From Labyrinthula sp. Ha (Eukaryota; Sar; Bigyra; Labyrinthulida; Labyrinthulaceae): a DNA stretch of 64,000 bases. The notes below the pieces were generated by a model. It saw nothing but the letters and a program-made list of their open reading frames with translations. It did no database searches and was not told the origin of the DNA. The stretch's first letter is position 1, and each line of letters begins with the position of its first letter. The position numbers and the translations under genes are program-made. Location of the stretch: the NCBI GenBank assembly GCA_015227615.1, contig JAALGZ010000014.1, forward strand, positions 558,001 through 622,000, written 5' to 3'. Positions 40,617 through 53,178 of this stretch are shown in pieces.

Positions 40617-43344
40617 TCATTGCCAGGCATCATTCAGTTTTCTTTGTTGAAACGCCCTTCTAAGAAAGAATACAGCTACCGTCAACCCTAAGGACATTCC
40701 GATCAACAAGGGTGAATTGAACTCTTCAGGAAGTAAATCGAATCCAGCAGAAGGCTAGGAATAAAAATGAAAGAAAAGAATATACTTGAAACCTAGCACA
40801 GTGTAGGTCATACCCAGAAGCAAAAACAATGGCTGTAGATTCCAACTTGGTCGGAAAGGCGGCAACCTGTGCCAACCCTTCCACCCTTTCATAGTAATTA
40901 ACTACAGCCTGTGACATCTTGATAACCTTCGGAGAGTATGGGGGTAGTGCAACAGATTTATCTTTCTCTGCTTTAACTGCTTCTCCTCTTCTCGGATCAA
41001 ACAACCTATAATCAAAGGCAACTATTTCACCAGTCTGCAACCCAACGAGGATCCTTTTCTGACTAATTCCCCAAAGAGTCTTCGTAATAGAAATATCTGA
41101 CACTTTCTCATATAGATAAAAAGACTTTTGGAGAACAAAACGTTCAGCATTTTTCGCATCATATGCCTTAAACAAATTCAAGTCGTACTTGTCCAAAACT
41201 TTAGAATCAAAAACAGCTACTGAATTAAACTCTGTTCGTGCCTCAAGCTCATTGAAACAAGAATACAAGAAAATATTCTCGAATATAACGCCTTCTATTG
41301 CTGAATCGCAGCTTTCCTCTAGAAAAGATTCGATCACTTCACCCGTGAATAAATCTACAAGCTGTACCAATGTCTCCATCCTGTCCTCACTGGTAGAGAT
41401 TACCGCGACAAGGTTCAGACTGTCGTACTTCACCATAACACTCCCTCCCCCACTCTTTTTTCCCTTTGTACTTATCCTTTCTCCTTCATGATGTATAACA
41501 GTAGAAATTAAGAACGTTTCTGGTGCAGAGAGAGAAAACGCGATACCTAGCTTGCCACCAGGAAGAAGCTTTCTTGCTACTAGTTTAGGTCCATCTAAAG
41601 TCAGGAACATGCCATTAACAGCACTTGCGTCTGAAGAAAGTGCAATAGAATTGTATTCAGTAAAAGGTTCACAGGAGCCAATGAGAGTGTGATTAACCAC
41701 AAGTAACTTGTCTGAATGTGGGAAGTTGATTTTGTTCAACAGTTTTCCTGAAAGAGCAGAATAAGTAGAAATCTTCGAATCAGTAACCAAAACGAAACTC
41801 GGATGGGTTCCTGTCTCAATAACTTTGGCCAGGAGCAACTGCTTTGGCCTTCCAATGTAGATCGAATAAAGAAGTTCACCTGAATCAGAGTTTAATCCAA
41901 AGACTTTCCCAGAGCTTGTACCCACAACAATAACCTTCACCAAGCCAAAACTCATTTTTGTATTCAAATCATATGTTCGTGCCTGAACTTCTGATGAGAT
42001 TAAATTTGTTACTATTTCAAAATTTAGGTTCTGGTGCCAAGAAGTGGCAGTTTGAATTAATGCAAAAAGCGTCTCGGTGAGAATAGAGAGCTGATCCTGC
42101 ATCCTGTTTTGAAAATCTAGCGCATTGAGTTCGTTCAGAGAAGAGTCATGTTCAAAATGTCTCACTTCAAAATCTAATGGTTTAGTCACAATAGCTGCGA
42201 GTGATTCTTCTCGGCAAAATTCAACCTCGAAACTTTTTTTCTTAGTATCTAAACTCAGTACGCAAAATGATTCATCTTCAAAACCAAAACCAACTTTTTT
42301 TGTACTCAGTTTAAAAATAGAAGTCAACGGAGCTACAAAATTTAGAGAGTCGATAGATTTATAGTTAAGAATATTTTCCTTAGTCTTCATGGTAAAACTT
42401 GAAGTTTTTTCGTCAAAATGAGCAAAATTAACTGCGATAGTTCCTAAATCAGTCCCAGGCATATAGTTGTACCTTGACAAAGTTTTGCCTGCAGATTGAG
42501 AAAAAGTGTTCTCTAAGAAGATATACCCTTCTCCTTCCGCGGCTTGAACCTGAGTCAATGCTCTTTTGTAATTTTTCTTCTCCGTTGATAATTCAATCAC
42601 ATTTTTTTCAAACTCATTTAAACTTATAATTGCTTCACCAGTTGCAGCGAATACGTGCACTAATGAGGTCTTATCCGTTGTCTCAACTGACATAGAATTT
42701 ACACCCTTTACTTTATCCGTTAAGGTAATTTGTTTTTTAAACTTACCGTTAAGGGAATCTACAATTATCAATCTTTTGCTCGTCAAAAGTAAAAGAATAT
42801 TTTTTGTATTTAGTTGCTTCAAAGTAGCTTTTGTTTGAACATGAGTAAAGTCTATTAAATCCTCATCGTCGTTAAGGACAATTTGTGCTTCCCAACCCAA
42901 AATTCCACCTGATTCAGACCAAGAGGAGAGAAACATTGTCCCCATGGTTGGATCCACGGGAGAGTCAAAAACAAGTTCCTTTGGCTCGAAGAAAACGAGA
43001 AAAATGTTGGCATCGGTTGGAGAAAGGAATTTCGTCTCTTTCTGGGTTATGAAGTTAAAGTATTTTCCAACATAGTTAGTTTTCAAAGGTTTGTTTGTGC
43101 GTAAGATTTTTCTCCAAAGAAGTTCTCCTGTATTCGAATCTATAGCTGAAAGGGACTTTGTCACCAAGGAAAACGAGAACAGAGTGTTTGAGTTTGGAGT
43201 TTTTGATTCAAGTAAGGAGTCTGGAACTCCAATAAATCGCTTAGTCCAGTCTTTTTGTCCTACTTGATCTGCATAAAGTGCGTTAATTCGGTGTATACAG
43301 AGTAAGCTGATGATCAAGGATAATATCAACTTAGTGGGACTCAT
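40617..43344 (-). CDS. EMC1: ER membrane protein complex subunit 1
   Basis: Two exons: 43344-40786 and 40754-40617, with a 31-nt intron (GTATATTCTT...TTCCTAG, phase 0); 898 residues. A signal peptide (residues 1-22) is followed by ADQVGQKDWTKRFIGVP, matching the start of mature EMC1. Then come PQQ-type beta-propeller strands (LSAIDSNTGELLWRKI; VFGLNSDSGELLYSIYIG) and the DUF1620 region (SKRILVGLQTGEIVAFD, DPRR, KVIKMSQAVVNYYERVEGLA). Exon 2 supplies the single C-terminal membrane helix and the cytosolic end LNDAWQ, which matches the family's closing LNRAW. Without splicing, the protein would lose the family's end. Role: the largest lumenal subunit of EMC, which inserts tail-anchored and multi-pass membrane proteins into the ER. 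Confidence 0.95.
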
Positions 43345-43792
43345 TCGTTTTCTCTTTCCTTTTCCAAATTTTGGGCAATTTAGTAATATTACCGTGATAG
43401 TTTCTTATAACGTCTTACGATGAGAAGACCCGATCTTTCTAGATAGTTAAGTTCCGTCCAGAGGAAACCTAACCTCTCTGTACCCTAAAAACCCTGGATA
43501 AAAAAGATACTTCTTCAGAGAAGTTAATTCATATTTTATTTGTAATAAGTGATTCAAACCCTTCGTCAAAATGGAATTGATGAGGGTTCAGTACTTTTTT
43601 TTTCTCCTGTGGGTAGGCCGGAAAATCATGGGTGCTAGTTTATTATAATATATCAAACTTGTACAATAAAAATTATTCTTATTACTAATTTTCTTTTTAT
43701 TGCTTTTTGTATTTCTTTTCCAAATGATTGGGTACAGGAGGCTAGGTTCTTGTGTAAGAGCAAGATAAATCTTCTTCCCAATTAGATAATAG
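43345..43792. other. EMC1 upstream region
   Basis: No gene seen. It holds the EMC1 promoter at its left edge. Confidence 0.5.
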
Positions 43793-43805
43793 AAAGTGTT
43801 AGCGC
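43793..43805 (+). repeat. Left target-site duplication of SINE copy A
   Basis: AAAGTGTTAGCGC, repeated exactly at 44020-44032 on the other side of the element. Confidence 0.85.
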
Positions 43806-44019
43806 CCCAAGTCGTCAAGGCCGTATGGGTAAGGTACTGTCTTGAATGATTGGATCCTTCGAGTATGAGTGATTTAATTTTTCAGTGCCATGGCAAGAAA
43901 ACGTGCTGGGGGGGGTTGTTTTAGTGGGTTCAAGTCCCACACGACGCAAGAAAGGGCTTGGGTCAGATGTCCTCCTTGTAAGACCGAAGGGTTTTCAACC
44001 TCCAAGTAGCCCCCAAAAA
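43806..44019 (+). mobile_element. tRNA-like SINE, copy A (5' shortened)
   Basis: About 214 bp, flanked by a perfect 13-bp target-site duplication. It opens with GTCGTCAAGGCC and a GGGTAAGG that resemble the 5' half of a class II tRNA (Ser/Leu). A perfect T-arm with Pol III B box follows at about 43930-43947 (GTGGGTTCAAGTCCCAC), then ACGAC, able to pair with the opening GTCGT. After the tRNA-like head comes a unique body (CAAGAAAGGG..., TGTAAGACCGAAGGGTTTTC) and an A-run at the 3' end. By eye it is about 85% identical to the element at 53179-53441, which has an extra 5' head. The duplication and A-tail show it moved by target-primed reverse transcription. Age: young enough to keep an exact duplication. 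Confidence 0.85.
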
Positions 44020-44032
44020 AAAGTGTTAGCGC
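44020..44032 (+). repeat. Right target-site duplication of SINE copy A
   Basis: Exact copy of 43793-43805. The first As overlap the element's A-tail, so the border is uncertain by a few bases. Confidence 0.85.
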
Positions 44033-46796
44033 AAAACAGTTTTAGGTCCAATTATGGGTAAAATATTATTTTACATATATTTTAATCACCAATAATAACT
44101 CCGTTGCTTTTAGACGTTGAAACTCCTTGTCCAGATATTTAGTGAGGTTTATATTGCCAGGGGACAAAGAAGAAAAGGTCGACTCCCTTGCACAATATAA
44201 GATATTTGGCTCTTATTTTTACAATATCTCAAATCAACCATTTTTACCTCAAAAAACCTATGTAAGAATATACAAAGTATTTCTACTAAGACAAGTATGC
44301 TAGAATTAGAACTCAGACGCCGAATGAATTATAATCCTAAACGTTTCAAATTTTCAACAAGACTGCATAGCATGCTCAAGTGTATTGTTGTCACGGGTTT
44401 AATCTATTTAACAAACAAAGTATACCGAGTTTCCCCTGTGAATATAATATATCTTGAGGTTAGTTATCTATTTCCTCATTAATCTAAATTTTCATTGGTC
44501 TTTTATTATCTGGACATGATCCTAAGAATCATACTAACCAGAGACGTCAAAAGATGGTTTCTATATATGTTCCCCTAAGATTATCTAACCTTTGAGTTTT
44601 TGTATTTATGTATCTTAACTAAGCATATATTTTTCTAAGAATCATAAGTATTTCAGTGATGCTAATTATAGATGAAAAATGTGTGTTTTTAATTCATTTA
44701 CGTCTACCTCTGAATGTTGTTTACAGTTCAATGGAGATCAATAACTATCTTCAGCATTCAATAAATAAGACTTAAATAAAAACAATAGTATTAAATTAAG
44801 ATGTATCTTCAATCGCAACTCAACTCAGAATTTAGCACCCCTTTATTTTCACAGATTAGGTCAGAACCAAGGTATTTTAATCACTGTAACAATAAACAAA
44901 CTGTCCATTACTACTGGTTTGTTATTATACCTCTTGAAGGGTTCATATTAAACTAACATCTTAAATGATAATCGATTTTGCTTTTAAGGAATTTACAATT
45001 AAGGTTTATCCTGGGGATTTGCATCTTATAACCTCAAGTACTGGATTTTGTTGCAGTACATTAGTGGTCATAGCTCTTTCTAGTTAGAATACTTATCAAG
45101 TTTAGCAGCCACATTCATGGAGTTCTTATTTAAGTGCAAGTTTTTTCTATTAACAAACTCTAGCTGAATGAGCGATGCGACTCACATGGAAATTATCTCT
45201 ACATGTGGTATTAGTATGATATGCATGGTCCTCAGTAATCTTCTAAGAAACATGGACAAGATATTCTTACTAGCTTCACATCCGCTTGCTTTTAAATTAT
45301 TATATTTTTACTTGTATTTTCTTGTACCGTCAGTAACATGTTATTAATATCTGGGATGAAATTCTACACACTAAGGAATAACGATTTCTCTTGGAGAATT
45401 CTAGATACTCTTTTTTTTATCATTCTCAAATCTTATCTTCTGCAGTGATCTGTATCTTTGCTCTTAGTCTCAAAGCCACACGGATGTTGTTTCCGTTTTC
45501 TTTTAAAATTTTTCAATATTTCGAGGAAAAGACTATTTTTAGTTAGAATTATGTAGGAACACAAATCAAATTGTGGGATTTGTGCAGGCAGATTTACAAT
45601 TGTTTCTCGCTAATAAGACTTCATCTTGATTCTAGAGCCAAATACACCCAAACAACAATGATTGGAGGGTCCGTGCAAATCACCTAGATTTGCTGCTTGG
45701 GGTCATGGTCTAAGATTAGGAGAGCGTGCATAAACCCGTGCTATAGAATATATGGTACCAACCTATTTCTTCAAATATGAACGAGTTAATATTAAAACAA
45801 TTAATTATTTAAAACCATTAAGAATTCGCTAAATTCCAAAATTCATATTCTTAATCTTCAATTGACAGCACTAGTTACATTTGAACGTTTGATTTTAAGA
45901 AACCTGGCTATTATGTGAGTAGAATGCTTTAACTGATCAAGCTTAGATTCTTAGTTTCATTGTTTCTTCAGGAAAAACCTCCTCGTTATTTTTAACTCGA
46001 GGATAAGCGTGTATGTAAAAATTTAGTACAATAGTAGAGCCCCTTCGAGGAATTTAGTAAATTATTATCTAAGCAGTTTCATCAGCGTTCGGGTATACAA
46101 ACTCTTAGCATTAGGAAATGAAGCAGTGCTTAACATAATCAAAGCAACCATTTGATATCATCATCAAGGCCATCTTCCTGTAAGAGTAGTTAAGATATTC
46201 TAAAGAATATGTAAGCTTCATAACAATTTATTTCGTTATAAATTCTAATTTTCCAAGGATATGAACGCTTGGCTCAAATAAACTAAGCTGACGAAGTTCT
46301 TAACATAATTAGATAACGTAATGCACCTTCGAAAAGAAAATGTTCATAGTATCAGTACAGTGCTTTCATGGGAGCTACTAGAGAGCAACATGGTGAACTC
46401 TTATTAACTACCTGCATTAGATCATATATAATTCCTAAGAGAGTTTCTTATATGGCTTCGAGTTCATCTGCTTATCAAGGAAAACAGCGTAAACATCTTA
46501 TCTTTCGTTAAGTAGCCCACCCAAATTTTAATTTGGAAACATCTAGAACAAAAAAATTTCAGTCCTTAATTTATAACTAAAATTCTTTGACTTCACTCAA
46601 AGCTATAACAGCCTGTTTACTTTCTTATTAATGTTCAGACTAGTCATTGGGAGAAAAATGTGCACAGCAGCATTACAGTTGTTTCCTGAACTTTACTGAT
46701 GACATTATTAGACAACCCGAAGAAAACTAACTAAACTTGACCTTTAATAGCCTGTGTACCGTTTCGACAAGGTTTGACTTTGACAGATTTTCGAAG
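44033..46796. other. 2.8-kb gene-poor region
   Basis: AT-rich, no reading frame with coding character, and no repeat or RNA structure recognised. The right edge is the 3' flank of the glycosyltransferase gene. Confidence 0.5.
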
Positions 46797-48188
46797 TTAT
46801 GTACTCCAGAAGTAGTTGTAGCCTACTATTCCCGCCCCAGCGGCCAATAAACTAAACCCAATATCCTTGTGGAGGTTTGGCATGTACCATACTAATGTTC
46901 CAAGAACTTTGGTAAAGCCCAACATCCCTTTATCAAGCACCTGAAGCAATACGTCAAACATTGCATGAACCATAGTCACATTTGTACTCAATCTGGGAAT
47001 ATCCTCTTTGTCCAAGTTAGACATCTGTAAGTATACCTTTAACAATTTTTGCAAAACGAAGCGATTTTCCCATTTTGTCTCAGCTAAGCATCTCCCTTCC
47101 TTTCCAAACTTCTTTCGCAGACTTTCATCTAACACTAACTTCTCGATGCCAGTGTAGTACTCCTCAAAATTTGTACAGGTGTAACCGTTCACCTCATTCT
47201 CAACTAAATGAGATGAGCAACCCTTGTCCACCAGCGCCGGTATACCGCTTGACATTCCTTCAAGAGTAACATTTCCAAAGGTCTCGACACCACTTGGGAA
47301 AAGTAGAATGTCACTTGACGCGTAAATTTCAGCTAGTTCCTCTCTTCCTTTCCATTCCAATCCCCTTACATTTTCCACTTCACTCATTTCCTTAAAGTAA
47401 GCGCCACGACCAACAACCCAACCTATAACCTTCCCGGGATGTTTTTCTCCCAACTTTTTCATCACATCGATGAAGATTCGAGGTTGCTTTTCTACGACAC
47501 ATCGGCCTACCCATAAAATAACAACAGTGTCACTCTCATTAGGCTTGCATCCAAGCTTCATTCGCAGTGTTTGGCTTCTCTTAGCTGGGTTAAACAGAGA
47601 AATGTTGACTCCTCGACCCCATACACCCAGTTCATTTTTTGTGGCTTCATCCTTATATCCCGTTGCTATTAACTCCTGACAAAGATTTTCTTGTGGAACC
47701 AACGTAAGCAAGGGGTACGAGTATATCGTACTGAAGAGCGAGATCAGCATCGGCTTGAATATATTTCTTTGAATTGGCCCTTGATGATCTAGATAGTTCG
47801 GGATATTGGAGTGCCACGTAGCCATAACCGGCATCCTTGCCTTTCGTGCCCAAACCGAGACGGAGTAACCAAGGCAATCTGGTGAAGTCACGTGGATTAC
47901 AGTTGGTTTGAAGTCGAGAATTTTCTTCTTAGCTGAGCTAGGAATCATTTTGCATATTGAATATGATTCGGTTTTGTCGTAAGGAAGAGGTACTGACTCG
48001 ATGAAGATTACATTCTTCTCGCTTTCAAGCTTTCCTCTTGCTACATCTGCTGTGGCTATTAGGTATTCCCCTCCTTGAAGCTCAATTTCGGTTACAACTT
48101 TTTTAAGTGTGATAGATACGCCATCGAGTACGTGGTATGCCGGTGTCACAATCACCACACGGAGATCGGAATACTTTTCATATTTCAT
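46797..48188 (-). CDS. GT4-family glycosyltransferase with C-terminal membrane segment (SQD2-like)
   Basis: Single exon; the ATG at 48188 (MKYEKYSDLRVVIVTP) is chosen because the frame upstream has no Met, only GTG; 463 residues. N-terminal acceptor domain: VVIVTPAYHVLDGVSITLKK, then PTVIHVTSPDCLGYS and MATWHSNIPNYL. The nucleotide-sugar domain has VILWVGRCVVEKQP, KVIGWVVGRG and the E-x7-E block FPSGVETFGNVTLEGMSSG. These are the features of SQD2-like (sulfoquinovosyl- or related lipid) glycosyltransferases, including non-photosynthetic relatives. A hydrophobic hairpin near 415-460 (LGTLVWYMPN; FSLLAAGAGIVGYNYFW) should anchor it to a membrane. The acceptor is not determined: a glycolipid is likely, and sulfolipid synthesis is only possible. 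A LINE remnant begins about 260 bases upstream. Confidence 0.87.
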   Translation of the reverse strand: MKYEKYSDLRVVIVTPAYHVLDGVSITLKKVVTEIELQGGEYLIATADVARGKLESEKNVIFIESVPLPYDKTESYSICKMIPSSAKKKILDFKPTVIHVTSPDCLGYSVSVWARKARMPVMATWHSNIPNYLDHQGPIQRNIFKPMLISLFSTIYSYPLLTLVPQENLCQELIATGYKDEATKNELGVWGRGVNISLFNPAKRSQTLRMKLGCKPNESDTVVILWVGRCVVEKQPRIFIDVMKKLGEKHPGKVIGWVVGRGAYFKEMSEVENVRGLEWKGREELAEIYASSDILLFPSGVETFGNVTLEGMSSGIPALVDKGCSSHLVENEVNGYTCTNFEEYYTGIEKLVLDESLRKKFGKEGRCLAETKWENRFVLQKLLKVYLQMSNLDKEDIPRLSTNVTMVHAMFDVLLQVLDKGMLGFTKVLGTLVWYMPNLHKDIGFSLLAAGAGIVGYNYFWST

Positions 48189-48444
48189 CACTCTGGAATT
48201 CTTTCTTTGTAAAACAATAGGACAGCCCAATTGATGGTAACTCACCACTGTGATTTTATCTGTTCATCCAATTTAACAGAATGCAAAATACGAGAAAATG
48301 TACATTTTGGGTAATCAGTTCTAAACAGTGTACAACCTTTTAAATTTTGGGAATTTTGAACAAAAAGATGCAAATCTCTAGTTCTTCTTTGAACCGCTCC
48401 GTTCAAGCCTCAACAGAGGTCCCAGAGCACGCGAGCCTTTGAAG

Positions 48445-50211
48445 ACGCTCAGTCTCTGTACTGAGTGTCAACGTTGGTGGTCTTACTACCTTCAAACTAA
48501 ACGTACTTCGTGAACTTTCCAGGGACGCAGACGTCCTGATGTTACAGGAAGTGAACAAGCAAGGTTACAAGAGACTAGAACAAGAGGTGAACGTTAGCCA
48601 AAGAGCAGGAAGGTGGTTTTTGTCAAAACAGCCCAACTGCTCCGAAGGCGTAGCAACGTTTCTGTGCCAAGAACTCTCTGAGAGAGTTGTTGGAGTTCAG
48701 ACTCCGAGCGACAGGATCCTAAAAGTTGTAGTAAGCCTAAATGGTAAAGCTCAAGCTGTTTTAGTAAATTGTTACGCCCCACACTCAGGAAAAAGTGCAG
48801 ATGATTACGAAAAATTTCTCTCTCAATTAAAAAAAGTGATTTCTAAAGCAAACAAGAGAAGGCTCATCCTCATTGAAGCTGACCTTAACGCACAGTTGAA
48901 CCGGAACTTTAAACAAGACGACAATCGATATGGATATTCGCATAGATCGAACAGGAATGGAAAGATGCTGGAGAGATGGCTGCTACAGCATGAATATGAG
49001 GTTGTCAACTTTAAATTCAAAACGGGAAGGAAAAAGGAAAAGAAACATGCAACATACTACCAGAAAGGTAACTCCAGGATAAAATCAGAAATTGACAACA
49101 AGAAGAGAGCAACCTGTCAAATACCCCTCCAACTCCAAACAGAATATCCCCGATAGCCATCGCCAGAACCATGTCCAGATACAAAAGGCAAAGGCTGGCC
49201 TTAATAAATCCTCTTGAATATACTCAAACGATGCTTGCTGTGAACGAAAGTATCCAGAATCCCTAAGAAAAATAAGCGGAAACGAAGCAAGAAAGGTTCA
49301 GAAGTAGCTGGAGCAAACGCTGATCCCCTCTGAAAGCAAACAACCCCATATTCATATTCAGATCCTCATTGACTTCACTAGAATAAGTCCAAAGCAAAAA
49401 ACTTCATCATAACCAAGAGCCACCAAAAGACAACATACCCACGATAAGCACCACAAAACAGACACGATAAACATCTTTCTCCGAAAAACTATCCTTCTTG
49501 ACCTCCCTATAAGCTATACACAAATCCCCCTTATCCTCCTCCAAACTGATCCAAAGCCTGGTCTTGAACATTCTTGAGCACGAAATCAATCAAAACTTTC
49601 CAAGATTCAGCCAAATCACTCATCAATCATCATAAATACATCTTCAGAATCTTTAACATGCCGGAAATCGCGAATCAGGAGGTCGTGAGAGAATGGTTCA
49701 CTCTTTTTCTCTATCCGATGTTGTTGTATTTGATTTGATTTCAACTTATTCCGGATATTGAAAATTTTGGGCATATTTACAAATTGAGCTCCAATAAGGC
49801 ATTACTACATACTTTTTAGGAACCTGTCACTGGAGTTAACGGAAGATAACAGTAAGATAAGACCAAGGCAAGATTATGTACAAGAAAGATACCATAAGAT
49901 TCCAGAATACAAGAACAAGAACCTAACAGAACGTACCAATAACAGAACAAGCAAGAAACCAGCACAAAGAAGCAAAGCTTAATGGAAGATACCAGTAACA
50001 GGGCAAGTAAGGAAACATACACGATATAATGGAACTTAATGGAAAATACCGGTACAGAATGAAGTGTGAAAAGATGCAAGAGTTAATGGAAGTTACCGGA
50101 ATAAACGTTATCTAAAATATATACTATAACTAGGTAGTAAGACCAGGGCAAGCGTGAGGGTTAGGATACTTATCCCAAATAACTCCCTGTTTAAGTTAAG
50201 TTAAGTTAAGT
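48445..50211 (+). mobile_element. LINE (non-LTR retrotransposon) remnant: endonuclease domain and repeat tail
   Basis: From 48445 the plus strand reads an APE-type endonuclease: VLSVNVGGLTTFKLNVLREL, DADVLMLQEVNKQG (catalytic Glu), VLVNCYAPHSG, LIEADLNAQL (the GDLNA block with Glu for Gly), HATYY, and SEIDN at the end of the fold. This frame ends at 49156. A further frame reads IAIARTMSRYKRQR, then breaks. No reverse transcriptase is found. Between 49830 and 50105 a motif TTAATGGAAGATACC recurs four times with changes. The 3' end is TTAAG repeated about four times (50190-50211), the kind of short-repeat tail seen on several LINE clades. This is a dead copy with a large internal loss. Confidence 0.78.
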
Positions 50212-53167
50212 ACAACCTTTTTCTATTATTATCGAGAACTCCAAAATTAGTTTCTTAAGCTCATTTCATAGACTTAATATCTTTATTATGACATATTTTC
50301 CCACAATATTTCTTGGGGGATTAGATCAAGAATGGCACAGAGAAATAGCAAGCAAAAACAGAACCTAGTAGCCTCGTGGGGTATGGACTGTGAAGATCAC
50401 ATTCTAGAATATAAATCTCTCTGAAGATAATGTTATCTTTTATAGTCACTCCATGCTCCAACATCATCCTGAAAATATGAAGTAGTTATCAAGTTTCGCC
50501 AAGGAGGTTTCGCTCGACCTCGGATTAAGTTTTTCCCCTGGTTGCTACCAATAAAGGTTGGAGGGTTTAAAATAATATCCTTACTAAGATAATGGAAATC
50601 GATTTTTTTTCGAACTTCATAAACAAATGCATAATTTTATGCTTACGGTGAAGTATTATTCACTTAGGAGTAAATGTTCCAGACGACGAAACAAGACTCT
50701 CAGATAATTCTACGTCGATATCAATTTTAATACTGGAAAGAGGAGCTGTATTCTTAAGAATAATAAGAAAATATTCGATAATGCTTTAACTATTCAGAAT
50801 CCATGCCAGGAAAAAGACTATATGTTGGTTTGTTGTAGACACTTTGTGTAACTTTAACACTTGTGTATCTGACCCTTCAACAGGAACTCCTTCCACTTGT
50901 TGAAATGGTCCGTATATAAGACCAACATTGATATTCTTTCTATATTATTTTTTCACGTATGAAGAGTTCATACTAAGGTGTGGTTGTTATTTGCTATTAG
51001 CACTTCAAAAACGGCCTAGAAAAACACGGCTCTAAAATAAGAGCTACACCAGAGAAACAAACATAAAACCTTAAACTGAGTAGGGATGTTAAAGCCACAA
51101 ACAGGATGGTAAAATTTAATTTCTTACCATGACTACTGGATGAATTATTACTCGTAAAATAAGAACCCTAGCATATGCCCTAATTCCAAATTAGCCATAT
51201 GATTTGTCTTATTGGGCTCAACTTTCATTTTTTGAGTGACACGATGCTCATTGTCATGTTGCTGCTTCAGCTATGTTCTCTAGATCCATCAAATAGTTGA
51301 ACCTTATCTTAATTGGAGAAGCTGCTACTTAACTTCGATTCGAAACACCTACCTATTGCTTAGCGATAATTACCACTTTAAGAAACACTGAACCTTAAAT
51401 TTCAGCGCATGTTTTACATGTGAGAGGCGGTTGCAATAGGATACCCGAGCGAGGAAGATGGGGAATTGCATAGTAACCATGAATATTGGTGAACATTTTA
51501 ACTCAATATATCCGCTTTGCTGGGAATTGTTCCCTAAACAGTATCAGAGAAATCTCTGGTTAGACAGAGCAAAAACTTGTTTTGTACCACAATTAGAAAT
51601 TTTTAAATACTGAAAAAGCAAGAAGCAAGAACATGGATGAACTTGATTTAATTAATTCGTTTTTCGGAAGTATAACATTTAGGCCATGTAGATCAGAAAG
51701 ATTTGCTTCAAGCACGAGTTAAATGAATTAACAACCATTAAGGGACCTACTTCGAGCAAATATCTACATTATGCTAATTGTTGACAGTTGACTTGAAGTC
51801 TAGAAAATTATGGTGATTCTGAAAGAACTTAAAAAAGGACATATGCATAGTCTAACTTTGAAATAGTATCGGAAATGATTAATCTTGGTGCTTCCTCATG
51901 CTATTCTCTTGAACCATAGGGTTTAAGACTTTGGTACGGTGCGGAAGCGCTGCCCTTCAATTAAACAAATAATGATTGTCTTCAGCTTGGTTGGTCGGAG
52001 AACTTAAAGTAAATTAAAGTGAACAAATAAGTGCAGTTACTCTTTGAGGAGGGTGATAATCAGCTTAATAGTTGTTTAAGATTAGTTGGAGCATGTTTTC
52101 CGGATAAAGCTTAGAATAGATTCGTCCGATTTCTATAGCCGGATAGTGGTGTTATGGCTTGGAGATATTTATTGGAATAAACTTTGGCTCATCAGGTGTT
52201 CCTAATTAATTGATATGGACGAACTATTTTTTGTGACGAAGAGTTCCTTCAAAATATACGGACCTTTCGTTTCAATAACCAGAATCTTAATTGCTATTTG
52301 GTACACTTTTATAAACGTAAGCTCATACTAAAAATGTGGGGTTAATGTTAGGAATACTCCAAGACTACTTTCTGAAAATTACTATAATGATCTTGCTAAG
52401 AATTGTAAGATTTGGTGCTTAACAACTCAGAGCACATATAACTCAGTCTGGTAAGATATATAATGAACATGTACCAATTTGTCAAACTTAATTAGTATGG
52501 TGCCTTGCATTGCGAAGAAATATGTACACTTGAATGGAATTCTTTCAAATTCCCCACTCCAAATTTCGGGATATTTTTGAAACATAGGTGAAAAAAACCG
52601 AAACATGCTACTAGCACGTTGATTCCCGTTCTAGGCACCAAGAAGCATGCCCGTGCCTCGGTCCCTTCAATTCTCATGTGTCTCGAATAAGAGTTGTACG
52701 ACTGTCGGCTCTCGGAAAATTATTCTTCCACTACCCATAAATGAAGTTAAGGTAGTGGTAAGCTTAACATAAAAACTGATGGAGGTCATGGTTCTAACCA
52801 ACATCTTCAATAAATATGTTAGTCATAAGATGCTTGTACTACATAATTATTTCTTATGTCTCCTGGAAAAAAAATCCACTCTTTTTTTTTTCTAACTTTA
52901 TGAGTCAACAAAGAAGACATTGAGCTAATACAGAACACGAACAACAAAAGCTTAAAAATATTTCGCTCATACTGCAACATCCACTGCAGTGCTCGATTTC
53001 TACTTCTGAATATCAAGCAGAGCTTTGTTATCGTCTAATAAGTTTTACACCTCATTCTTGCAGGAACTTACCGTCTCAACCTGTAATGGGTGATAGAGAC
53101 CATCAGAGGCGGGAAAAATCTCTAATTTCGTTTCTCAAACTTACATTGTTGATGGTGGGGTTCAGAA
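50212..53167. other. 3-kb gene-poor region
   Basis: AT-rich with stops throughout. I saw no gene, RNA or element here. Confidence 0.5.
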
Positions 53168-53178
53168 GTACACTAGTT
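53168..53178 (-). repeat. Target-site duplication of SINE copy B (left)
   Basis: GTACACTAGTT, found again exactly at 53442-53452. Confidence 0.8.

Noticed and set aside
43806-44019. A functional tRNA-Ser or tRNA-Leu gene
   Set aside because: The T-arm is perfect, but the anticodon region is about 100 bases long with no clean stem. A second copy and target-site duplications show it is a SINE.
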